Assembly (NCBI GenBank): GCA_964512655.1
Contig: CAZEJT010000003.1
Span: 186,001 to 250,000 of the forward strand
Direction of reading: 5' to 3'
DNA length: 64,000 bases
From: VBOC01 sp964512655
Lineage (GTDB): Bacteria > Bacteroidota > Ignavibacteria > UBA10030 > SZUA-254
Notes under the pieces: generated by a model
The model's input: the letters and a program-made list of their open reading frames with translations, nothing else
Told to the model about the DNA's origin: nothing
Database searches by the model: none
Shown here: positions 9,304-16,015 of the stretch, one piece after another
How positions within the stretch are numbered: position 1 is the stretch's first letter
Layout: the number at the start of each line of letters is the position of its first letter
Translations under genes and position numbers: made by a program

Positions 9304-9319
9304 TATTCCACGTGAAACA
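9304..9319. promoter_or_regulatory. parS-like centromere site, one mismatch
   Basis: The 16-mer TATTCCACGTGAAACA differs at one position from the classical ParB site TGTTNCACGTGAAACA. It lies in the gap between mnmG and rsmG, just after the mnmG stop. Together with the site at 11260 it brackets mnmG. Confidence 0.7.
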
Positions 9320-9330
9320 GGGCGGACTAC

Positions 9331-11238
9331 TCACCGCTTCAATTGCACCATGAGGACTGATAGATCCGCTGGCGTTACGCCGCTGACGCGAGAAGCCTGC
9401 CCGACCGTAGAAGGTTTGAACTTCGTGAGCTTCTCCCTCCCCTCTGTTGATAATGATGTGATAGATGCGAAGTCGTATTCATCAGGTATCGTCATAGACT
9501 CAACTTTTTCGAAGTTCCTGATCTGGTCGTTTTGCTGTTTGATATATCCCTCGTACTTGGTCTCTATCTCCAATTGCTCAATTACCTCGTTTTTCAGCCT
9601 CCCGTCTGAAAGGTTCAACAATTTATCGACATATCCACATGCGCGTGACTCTATGGTCTTCAGCAGGTCCTTGAGATCCACCTCCGGTCTTCGCGCTACC
9701 TGGCCTAGCCTTTCCTTTTGGGTAATTGTGGAGCTCTGGCGGCTCTCCAAGTACGGATTGATTTCGGCGGGTAGACACCCCTCATTCTCAAGGTAATCAA
9801 TCCCCTCCTTGACGAGGGCCTCCTTAAGCTGCAGGCGATCATGGGCTGATTGGGAAACCAGGCCGAGTTCGAACCCCTTCCTGGTAAGGCGTCTATCTGC
9901 ATTGTCTTGCCTAAGGAGCAACCTGTATTCGGCTCTCGAGGTGAACATCCTGTATGGTTCTTCGGTACTCTTGCTTACAAGATCATCTATCATCACGCCG
10001 ATATATGCCTCCGAACGCCTCAAAATGAACGGATTTTGCCCCTTTGCCTCCCTGGCGGCATTGATTCCAGCCATCAGCCCTTGCCCCCCTGCCTCTTCGT
10101 ATCCGGATGTCCCGCAAATTTGACCCGCAAAAAAGAGGCCATCGATCAGTTTGGTCTCCATTGTGGGCTTGATCTGATGAGGCGGGAAATAGTCGTACTC
10201 GACGGCATAGCCCGGCCGAAGCATGCGAACGTCTTCAAGCCCTGGAATTGTCTTTAGGCCCTCGTATTGTACTTCAGAAGGTAGACTGGTGGAGAAGCCG
10301 TTAACGTATACAGTCTTGGTGTTGTAGCCTTCTGGCTCCAGGAAGATCTGATGGCTACCCTTGTCCGCAAATCGAACAATCTTATCCTCGATCGAAGGAC
10401 AATACCTTGGACCTATCCCCTTTATCCTGCCCGTGAACATGGGGGATCGGTCGAACCCCTTCCTCAGCGCCTGATGGGTGCGCCCATTAGTATGGGTAAG
10501 GTACATAGGTATCAATGGGTTCGAAATTCGCTCATTTTGGAAGGAAAATGGCTGAGGCGGGTCATCGCTGTGTTGCTCTTCGAGCTCGTCAAGCCTGATG
10601 CTGTCCAGGTCAATTCTTGGCGGAGTGCCTGTCTTGAGCCGCCCACTCAGAAACCCTAGAGCAACAAGGTTCTCTGTAACACCACTTGAGGGGGCCTCTC
10701 CCGCCCGCCCGCCGGCAACCTGATCTAGGCCTGTATGCATCAAGCCCCGCAGGAAGGTCCCGGCACAGAGTATTAAGCATCTACAGCTAATAGTATGCCC
10801 CCGGCCGGTAGTTAAGCCTTTGAGCAGCCTCTTCCCGGGGACTCCGTTCTGGGAAGTGAGAACCGCTGCGAGAGAATCCTCAAGGATTTCAAGGTTTTCC
10901 TGTGATTCGAGCCTTTTCCTGGCCTCCAAGGAGTACAATTCTCGATCGTTTTGGCATCTTGGGGACCATACTGCGGGGCCTTTGGACTTGTTTAGCATCT
11001 TGAATTGGATCCCGGTAGCATCGGCTATTTTCCCCATTTCCCCGCCGAGAGCGTCGATCTCACGCACCAAATGGCCCTTGGCAGTGCCTCCTATCGCAGG
11101 GTTGCATGACATGCGCCCGATGGATTTCCTATCCATTGTCAATAGCGCCGTGCTGCACCCCATCCGGGCCGAAGCAAGCGCGGCTTCAATACCCGCGTGC
11201 CCGCCACCGACGACCACTATGTCATAATAGGATTTCAG
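9331..11238 (-). CDS. mnmG: tRNA uridine modification FAD protein MnmG (GidA)
   Basis: A FAD-binding protein of about 635 residues that, with MnmE, installs carboxymethylaminomethyl groups on wobble U34 of tRNAs. VVVGGGHAGIEAALASARMG is the FAD-binding Rossmann loop. The MnmG signatures CNPAIGGTAKGHLVREIDALGG, AGTFLRGLMH, GYAVEYDYF and GLFFAGQICGTSGYEEA are all present. The start is unusual. The first GTG (11217) would remove the first beta strand (YDIV); the only upstream codon that restores it and has a ribosome site is CTG at 11238, 7 bases after GAGGG, giving LKSYYDIVVVGGG. I chose that codon; GTG 11217 is the conventional alternative. It lies downstream of mnmE with a parS site between. 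Confidence 0.93.
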   Translation of the reverse strand: MKSYYDIVVVGGGHAGIEAALASARMGCSTALLTMDRKSIGRMSCNPAIGGTAKGHLVREIDALGGEMGKIADATGIQFKMLNKSKGPAVWSPRCQNDRELYSLEARKRLESQENLEILEDSLAAVLTSQNGVPGKRLLKGLTTGRGHTISCRCLILCAGTFLRGLMHTGLDQVAGGRAGEAPSSGVTENLVALGFLSGRLKTGTPPRIDLDSIRLDELEEQHSDDPPQPFSFQNERISNPLIPMYLTHTNGRTHQALRKGFDRSPMFTGRIKGIGPRYCPSIEDKIVRFADKGSHQIFLEPEGYNTKTVYVNGFSTSLPSEVQYEGLKTIPGLEDVRMLRPGYAVEYDYFPPHQIKPTMETKLIDGLFFAGQICGTSGYEEAGGQGLMAGINAAREAKGQNPFILRRSEAYIGVMIDDLVSKSTEEPYRMFTSRAEYRLLLRQDNADRRLTRKGFELGLVSQSAHDRLQLKEALVKEGIDYLENEGCLPAEINPYLESRQSSTITQKERLGQVARRPEVDLKDLLKTIESRACGYVDKLLNLSDGRLKNEVIEQLEIETKYEGYIKQQNDQIRNFEKVESMTIPDEYDFASITSLSTEGREKLTKFKPSTVGQASRVSGVTPADLSVLMVQLKR

Positions 11239-11259
11239 GCCAGTGCCCTCTAATACATT

Positions 11260-11275
11260 TGTTCCACGTGAAACA
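11260..11275. promoter_or_regulatory. parS centromere site, exact consensus
   Basis: TGTTCCACGTGAAACA is an exact match to the ParB-binding consensus TGTTNCACGTGAAACA. It sits between the mnmE stop and the mnmG start, about 17 kb from dnaA, where origin-proximal parS sites are expected. No parA or parB gene is in the window. Confidence 0.88.
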
Positions 11276-11279
11276 ACAC

Positions 11280-12674
11280 CTACTTCCCGATACAGAACTT
11301 GGCAAAGATAGCGTTTAGAATCTCGTCCGAGGCCACTGTCCCTATGATCTCACCAAGGCTATCCAGAGCAAGCCTGACCCCAACGGCTACCAGTTCGTTA
11401 CTCTTCCCCTGGCAAAGGTCCTGCTTCGCCTTGGAAAGATGTTCAGAGGCCTTCGAGAAACTGTCTTTCTGGCGCTCGTTCGTGACAATTAGGCTCTTCT
11501 CGGGGCTCGAACCATTGCCGTGTAAGGCGGTCGAATACAAGAGTTCTCTGAATTCCTCAAGCCCCTCCAACGTTCTTGCTGAGAGATATGTTACCGGAAG
11601 TCCTAGACGGCACTTTGGAAGCTCAAGTCGCCATCCTGGCTTCAGATCGGTTTTGTTAACCGCGAGGACAATGCGCCGGCTGTCGGTCCCTTCCTCCTTC
11701 AACTTGCTGAGTATGGACCACTCGCCCTCTGAGACGCTTCCTGCCTCAACGACGAAAGCGACGATGTCCGCCTGACTTAACTCCTTCTGAGTTCGCAGGA
11801 TACCTTCTCTCTCAACCAGGTCATCGCTCTCCCTGAGGCCCGCTGTGTCAGTGAGGGTACATAGAAGTCCACCGATGTTGAAAGTTTCGTGGATAACATC
11901 TCGTGTGGTCCCGGGAATCTCTGTGACAATCGCTCGATCTTCGGATAGTAACGCATTGAGAATACTTGATTTGCCAACGTTCGGCCGGCCGATCAGAACA
12001 ACTCTTACACCTTCTCGATAGAGCTTTCCGTACTTGTAGGAATCGACTAAGGAGGAGATCTCCCCAAGAATAGCTATTAAACTATTGTTTATAATAGCTT
12101 TATCTGCAATTTCAATCCCCTCCTCCGCAAAGTCGAGTTCAAGTTCGAGAAGGCCGCAGAGATGAATGAGTCTTTCACGGAGTTCACCGACTTTGGAAGA
12201 CAGCCGACCCTGAAGTTGCATCATCGAAACACGCAAAGAATCTTCTGATCGCGCTTTAATTAGATCTGCAACTGCTTCCGCTTGTGAAAGATCGATTCTG
12301 CCGTTGAGAAAGGCTCTCTTGGTGAATTCCCCGGGCTCGGCGGACCGGGCACCGCTCTGGAGGAGGGACGCGAGGATTTTGCCGGTCAAGTACATCCCCC
12401 CGTGACAGCTGATTTCTACCGTATCTTCTCCGGTATAGGATCCCGGCGCCCTGAAGACGGTTGCAACAACCTCGTCGATTACTTCTCCGGCGATGTCCGT
12501 GAAATCGCCGAAGTGGACCGTGTGCGTAGGAGCCAATGACAGGGTTCCCCCCTTGCGGAATCTACTGTCGCAGAGCTCGATGGCCCCCTTCCCGCTGACG
12601 CGAAGGACAGAAATACCCCCCTCCCCAATGGGGGTAGCGATGGCGGCAATAATATCGTCCTGGGGAGTCATCAC
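11280..12674 (-). CDS. mnmE: tRNA modification GTPase MnmE (TrmE)
   Basis: A 464-residue protein with the full MnmE layout. The N-terminal folate-binding domain has DIIAAIATPIGEGGISVLRVSG; the helical domain is split by a G domain with GRPNVGKSSILNALL (G1, ~residues 226-240), GTTRD (G2), DTAGLRE (G3) and NKTD (G4). The C-terminus ends in the invariant FCIGK, whose cysteine is needed for tRNA modification. It works with MnmG on wobble uridines. It is the first gene of the minus-strand operon mnmE-mnmG-rsmG-murQ-DUF2461, with a good promoter 28 bases upstream. Start chosen at the first of two adjacent ATG codons. Confidence 0.97.
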   Translation of the reverse strand: MMTPQDDIIAAIATPIGEGGISVLRVSGKGAIELCDSRFRKGGTLSLAPTHTVHFGDFTDIAGEVIDEVVATVFRAPGSYTGEDTVEISCHGGMYLTGKILASLLQSGARSAEPGEFTKRAFLNGRIDLSQAEAVADLIKARSEDSLRVSMMQLQGRLSSKVGELRERLIHLCGLLELELDFAEEGIEIADKAIINNSLIAILGEISSLVDSYKYGKLYREGVRVVLIGRPNVGKSSILNALLSEDRAIVTEIPGTTRDVIHETFNIGGLLCTLTDTAGLRESDDLVEREGILRTQKELSQADIVAFVVEAGSVSEGEWSILSKLKEEGTDSRRIVLAVNKTDLKPGWRLELPKCRLGLPVTYLSARTLEGLEEFRELLYSTALHGNGSSPEKSLIVTNERQKDSFSKASEHLSKAKQDLCQGKSNELVAVGVRLALDSLGEIIGTVASDEILNAIFAKFCIGK

Positions 12675-12701
12675 TGAATTGGATAGGGAGACTGGCCTCT
12701 G

Positions 12702-12730
12702 AATTTAGGAAACTAGGCCAAAAGAAACAA
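12702..12730 (-). promoter_or_regulatory. Predicted promoter of the mnmE operon
   Basis: Read on the minus strand, TTG (12730-12728) and TAAATT (12707-12702) are separated by exactly 20 bases, as at typA, dnaN and the hutH-like gene. The -10 ends 28 bases before the mnmE ATG. It is back to back with the lipoprotein promoter at 12757. Confidence 0.6.
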
Positions 12731-12756
12731 CGAGCTGTCCATGAACTTTCCTTCGG

Positions 12757-12785
12757 TTGTGCATGAGCCGGGAGTTGGGTAGATT
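12757..12785 (+). promoter_or_regulatory. Predicted promoter of lipoprotein copy 1
   Basis: TTG at 12757-12759, 20 bases, then TAGATT at 12780-12785. The same sequence with one or two changes precedes copy 3 at 20301-20329, so the promoter was duplicated with the gene. Here an extra ~69 bases lie between promoter and gene. Confidence 0.6.
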
Positions 12786-12878
12786 TAGTGAAGAGGTATC
12801 TGACTGCCAGGGGGCGGCCGGGGGCCGGCGATCGTTTTGGATCACCGCACGGAACTACCTCCAGGGCTCAGAGAATTC

Positions 12879-13388
12879 ATGCGCGTGTTGGCGAGCATAT
12901 CGGTGTGCTTTTTCTTGTTGGGATGCAGCGAGGAAGAAACATTCGTCCAATACCCCAGACCCAACATCGAGCTCAACGGCAGCGCCTCGCCTGTAACAGG
13001 AAGTGCGCTGACCCCGGTCACGGTTAGGGTGAGCGTCGTAAACAGTGGGAACCTTCGCAGGATATGCTATTCCGGTTGCGGTTATCTGACCCCCGGAATT
13101 ACCTATCACCTTTATGATCCCTACTTCAGGGAGGTCTATCTCTCCAATCCGCTGACCCGGCCCTATTGCGCGGACTTTGTTGAGCATTTCTATCCGAGCA
13201 AGACATTCGAGGGCACCTTCATAATCGACGGAACAATCTTTACCGCACAGGGAGATTCATCGGCTATGAAGCCTGGCACGTACTCCGTCATCATTGAGTT
13301 CACTTCCTGGGCCGAGGAAAACCCTTCCGGGGCAAGCGTCCTCGTAGAACAGAAGCTGCTCACGGTGGGTTGGAAATCGACGAAATGA
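12879..13388 (+). CDS. Small lipoprotein, copy 1 of a three-member family
   Basis: A 169-residue predicted lipoprotein: MRVLASISVCFFLLGC is a signal peptide with the lipobox cysteine at residue 16. I do not recognise the family. The mature part looks like a beta-sandwich with VTVRVSVVNSG (CARDB-like), a CYSGCGYL motif with two cysteines three residues apart, ITYHLYDPYFREVYL and a C-terminal IEFTSWAEENPSG block shared with copies 13426-13989 and 20354-20857. The TTG at 12837 is in frame but lacks a ribosome site and a signal sequence, so the ATG at 12879 was chosen; it aligns exactly with the start of copy 3. Probably outer-membrane-anchored. Function unknown. Confidence 0.8.
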   Translation: MRVLASISVCFFLLGCSEEETFVQYPRPNIELNGSASPVTGSALTPVTVRVSVVNSGNLRRICYSGCGYLTPGITYHLYDPYFREVYLSNPLTRPYCADFVEHFYPSKTFEGTFIIDGTIFTAQGDSSAMKPGTYSVIIEFTSWAEENPSGASVLVEQKLLTVGWKSTK

Positions 13389-13425
13389 TCTGGGCTAAGG
13401 AGTGGAATACTCCGAGGAGGTAGCA

Positions 13426-13989
13426 ATGGCAGCAACAACAGTATCGAGTGGAGTCATCGCAAGATTGAGCGTAGGTATCATGCGGGTGGCGATGAGCATA
13501 TCATTGTGCTTCTTGTTGTTGGGGTGCAATCAGGACGTGTTAACCGTTCCACCCGATACACTCGGCATCGAGCTCACTGTCACTCGTTCACCCACAGTGG
13601 GCAGCGTCACCAGCCCGGTGACCATCACGGCGCGCGTGAACAACCGGGGTGTATCGACGCGGATTTGTTTTTCAGGTTGCGACTATCTGATCACCGGGAT
13701 AGCCTTTCGTATCTATGATCCCTACTTCCAAGAGGTTTTTCTCTACAACCCGACGACGTGGCCGCATTGTGCAAACTATCGTGTGTCGTTCCATCCGGGT
13801 GAGAAAATCCAGGGTGCGTTCACATTCGACGGAACGCTCTATGATGTCCGTGGAGATACGCTTACGATGGGCGGGGGTACTTACACCGTCCTCATCGAAT
13901 TCACTTCCTGGGCGGAGGAGAATCCATCCGATACAAATCGGCTCGACGTTGAGAAGCTGATTACATTTGACTGGAAAACGGGGGGATAA
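13426..13989 (+). CDS. Small lipoprotein, copy 2 of a three-member family
   Basis: Directly downstream of copy 1 and probably co-transcribed. ATG 13426 has a GAGGAGG ribosome site and gives 187 residues with a long N-region before MRVAMSISLCFLLLGC (lipobox). The mature sequence follows copies 1 and 3: VTSPVTITARVNNRGVSTRICFSGCDYLITGI, FRIYDPYFQEVFLYNP, a HPGEKIQGAFTFDGTLYD segment and IEFTSWAEENPSD. It is closer to copy 3 than to copy 1, and the DNA after its stop, including the hairpin, is also nearly the same as after copy 3. Its function is unknown. The two-cysteine CxxxC motif after the CARDB-like strand is kept in all three copies. Confidence 0.8.
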   Translation: MAATTVSSGVIARLSVGIMRVAMSISLCFLLLGCNQDVLTVPPDTLGIELTVTRSPTVGSVTSPVTITARVNNRGVSTRICFSGCDYLITGIAFRIYDPYFQEVFLYNPTTWPHCANYRVSFHPGEKIQGAFTFDGTLYDVRGDTLTMGGGTYTVLIEFTSWAEENPSDTNRLDVEKLITFDWKTGG

Positions 13990-14030
13990 TCCGGGGACAC
14001 CTTCAATTGGCTTCATTCCCTCGAATGAAA

Positions 14031-14061
14031 AAGTCCCAACCGGCGCGTCCGGTTGGGACTT
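14031..14061. terminator. Bidirectional terminator, lipoprotein copy 2 / sigma factor
   Basis: AAGTCCCAACCGG (14031-14043) pairs perfectly over 13 bases with 14049-14061 around a 5-base loop. On the minus strand it is followed by a T run, so it ends the convergent sigma-factor gene and probably the lipoprotein transcript too. A diverged copy follows lipoprotein copy 3. Confidence 0.8.
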
Positions 14062-14069
14062 ACTACAAT

Positions 14070-14951
14070 TTACTGGAGGACGGCCAGATCGATTCTGTTA
14101 AGCCGGGTGGGGTCAGCAACAACCTCGAGTTTGACTACCTTTCCGTTTGCGATCGTGAATTCAAGAACAACCTGCAAATCACCTCTCGGGGCGACGATAA
14201 TTCCCACGGCGCCATTCACTAGTCCAATTTGACCAAACCGGGCGCGCCCGGAGAAAGCGACAGCTACCTTCGCCACGCTTTCCGCGCCACGGATCTCCGT
14301 TGCCAACCCGGAGGGTGATGCGCTGGCATCGGCCCTCAGTTCGACATCGGGATCAAGAACCGCTATCAAGCCCGCAACATTTCCTTCACGTGCAGCTTCA
14401 AGAAAGGCATTCACCGCTTTTTGTTGGTCTTCAATTTCACCCGACGATGTCTTGGGAGTACCCTGGACGCGGCGTCGCGCACGACTGGCAAGCTGGCGCG
14501 TTGCAGTCGTTGAACGTTGCACGATAGGCGCGATGGCATCGAAAGGGTACTCAAAAACATCATGCAGCACGAATGCGACACGCTCTGCGGGCGTCAGAGT
14601 CTTCAGGACGACGAGCAGGGCAAGACCTACCGACTCCGCCAATGCCGATTCAGCCTCAGGATTCATCGACGTGTATGAAGGCATGGTCCTATCGAACTCG
14701 TGAAACTCGAGCGATTCTTCCCGGCGTGATTTCCGAGCACGGAGCATGTCCAGGCAGATGCGCGCGGTGACGGTTGTCAGCCATCCCTCCAGGTTCTCGA
14801 CTCTGTTTATGTCGGCATTTCTCAACCGTATCCACGCCTCCTGAACGGCATCCTCCGCTTCGGGTAACGAGCCAAGAATCCGGTACGCGATTGCCCGCAG
14901 ACGGGGCCTCTGGCTCTCAAATCTCTCGACCAACGACTCTTCTCTCTTCAT
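14070..14951 (-). CDS. ECF41-type sigma factor with SnoaL-like C-terminus
   Basis: A 293-residue sigma-70 family protein. Residues ~8-75 form region 2 (RLRAIAYRILGSLPEAEDAVQEAWIRL) and ~110-165 region 4 (LTPAERVAFVLHDVFEYPFDAIAPIV). The remaining ~120 residues look like a SnoaL/NTF2-like domain, ending DPTRLNRI where ECF41 factors have an NPDKL-like motif. This fused domain replaces a separate anti-sigma factor and modulates activity. The gene is divergent from an NAD(P)-binding oxidoreductase, the usual ECF41 neighbourhood, and the intergenic region carries an ECF41-like promoter facing that gene. Its own promoter looks like the housekeeping type, in line with ECF41 factors not being autoregulated. 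Confidence 0.9.
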   Translation of the reverse strand: MKREESLVERFESQRPRLRAIAYRILGSLPEAEDAVQEAWIRLRNADINRVENLEGWLTTVTARICLDMLRARKSRREESLEFHEFDRTMPSYTSMNPEAESALAESVGLALLVVLKTLTPAERVAFVLHDVFEYPFDAIAPIVQRSTTATRQLASRARRRVQGTPKTSSGEIEDQQKAVNAFLEAAREGNVAGLIAVLDPDVELRADASASPSGLATEIRGAESVAKVAVAFSGRARFGQIGLVNGAVGIIVAPRGDLQVVLEFTIANGKVVKLEVVADPTRLNRIDLAVLQ

Positions 14952-14952
14952 C

Positions 14953-14979
14953 CGTCACATTTTCTCGTCCTGCCGCGTC
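14953..14979 (+). promoter_or_regulatory. Predicted ECF41-dependent promoter of the oxidoreductase gene
   Basis: CGTCACA (14953-14959), a 16-base spacer, then CGTC (14976-14979). The ECF41 consensus, as I remember it, is TGTCACA, about 16 bases, CGTC; only the first base differs. It points at the oxidoreductase start at 15034, 55 bases on. Confidence 0.6.
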
Positions 14980-14987
14980 ATTCAGTT

Positions 14988-15016
14988 ATGGTACAATAAT
15001 GACGAATCTAAACCAA
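14988..15016 (-). promoter_or_regulatory. Predicted housekeeping promoter of the sigma-factor gene
   Basis: On the minus strand, TTG (15016-15014), 20 bases, TACCAT (14993-14988). The -10 ends 37 bases before the sigma-factor ATG. The spacing equals that of the stronger promoters in the window, but the -10 is weaker. Confidence 0.4.
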
Positions 15017-15033
15017 TTGATGTGACAAGGAAT

Positions 15034-15711
15034 ATGGACACCGCCCGTACTTCACTTATTAATGATCAACGAGACCCGCACAATATTTTGGTGATCGGGG
15101 CCAATGGCGGAATCGGAAGGCAGGTTGTGGAGATGGCCCTGAAGGAGGGTTTCAAGGTGACGGCGCTTCTTCGGACACCATCCAACCTGGGCCTTCGGCA
15201 CGACAACCTTGAGATAGTGCAGGGTGACGTCATGCGCCCTGAAACCATCGAACCACATTTTGCCGGGAAGGATGTTGTAATTTCTGCCATCGGAAAGGAT
15301 TCCCTGAAGCAGACCACTCTCTATTCCCAAGGCGTAAGGAATGTGATCGCCGCAATGAAGAATGCGCGGACACAGCGGGGCTTCTTCATCTCGGCCTCAG
15401 GACTGGAGGTGAATCCCTCCCACTCATGGGCGGTCCGATCCCTCACCAAATATGTTTTGCAGAATCTGCTGAAGAACATGTACGATGATCTTCGTAGAAT
15501 GGAAACCCTCATAAAGGTTAGTGCCGTGAATTGGACAATTGTTCGTCCACCGCGGCTCCTCAACAAGCCGTCTGTGGGAAAATACCGGGTTGCCGTCGAC
15601 AGATTCTTGCAGCATTGCCTTACAATTTCGCGAGCCGACGTAGCTCATTACATCATTCACAACTTGAAAAATGAGTTCACGTATCGAACAACTGTTGAAA
15701 TTGCCTATTAG
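15034..15711 (+). CDS. NAD(P)-binding oxidoreductase (atypical SDR/NmrA-like)
   Basis: A 225-residue protein with a Rossmann fold: NILVIGANGGIGRQVVEMAL near the N-terminus is the dinucleotide-binding loop (GxxGxxG type). It continues KVTALLRTPSNL, VQGDVMRPETIEPHFAGKDVVISAIG and NWTIVRPPRL, typical of NAD(P)H-binding atypical short-chain dehydrogenases. The exact reaction is unknown. ATG 15034 was chosen over GTG 15022 because AAGGA lies just before it. It is divergent from an ECF41 sigma factor and preceded by a matching promoter, so it is probably that factor's direct target, possibly in detoxification or redox response. Confidence 0.87.
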   Translation: MDTARTSLINDQRDPHNILVIGANGGIGRQVVEMALKEGFKVTALLRTPSNLGLRHDNLEIVQGDVMRPETIEPHFAGKDVVISAIGKDSLKQTTLYSQGVRNVIAAMKNARTQRGFFISASGLEVNPSHSWAVRSLTKYVLQNLLKNMYDDLRRMETLIKVSAVNWTIVRPPRLLNKPSVGKYRVAVDRFLQHCLTISRADVAHYIIHNLKNEFTYRTTVEIAY

Positions 15712-15824
15712 ACCCAGGCCCCCCATACACGCCGCCACAGGTTCATGACGCGATCTGCCTCCCGAATCGTGATCCAGTTGGGATTCTTGAATATCCCGTC
15801 ATCCTGAAGCCTGCTCCCGCTAAA
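15708..15824 (-). pseudogene. Possible C-terminal gene remnant
   Basis: On the minus strand a 38-codon open stretch follows an in-frame TAG and ends in TAA at 15708, overlapping the oxidoreductase stop. It has no start codon. The peptide includes DDGIFKNPNWITIREADRVM followed by NLWRRVWGAWV, which has protein-like composition. I do not recognise it; it may be chance. Confidence 0.2.
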
Positions 15825-16015
15825 CTATATGCCCCAACAAGCGTACACAAGTTGGGACTATCTGTAGTACATATAGTCTAGGCCCTCATACCAGTGCGGG
15901 ATAAGGAGGGATATCCGGGAACCTCCTTGCCTGAATCCTTCCCGGTACGGATTTTGCAGTATCGCCCGCGGTTACAATTACTCGATCTGAATTCTGAAGT
16001 AGGGTGTACAGAATC
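15825..16015. other. Intergenic region with two small hairpins
   Basis: No gene seen. CCCAAC (15833-15838) can pair with GTTGGG (15851-15856), and GACTAT (15856-15861) with ATAGTC (15873-15878), giving two adjacent weak hairpins. They may end the oxidoreductase transcript or lie in the protease leader. No convincing promoter of the common type was found before the protease gene. Confidence 0.35.

Noticed and set aside
9304..11275. The two parS-like sites read as E-box-like promoter elements
   Set aside because: The full 16-base match to the ParB consensus and the origin-proximal position fit parS much better.
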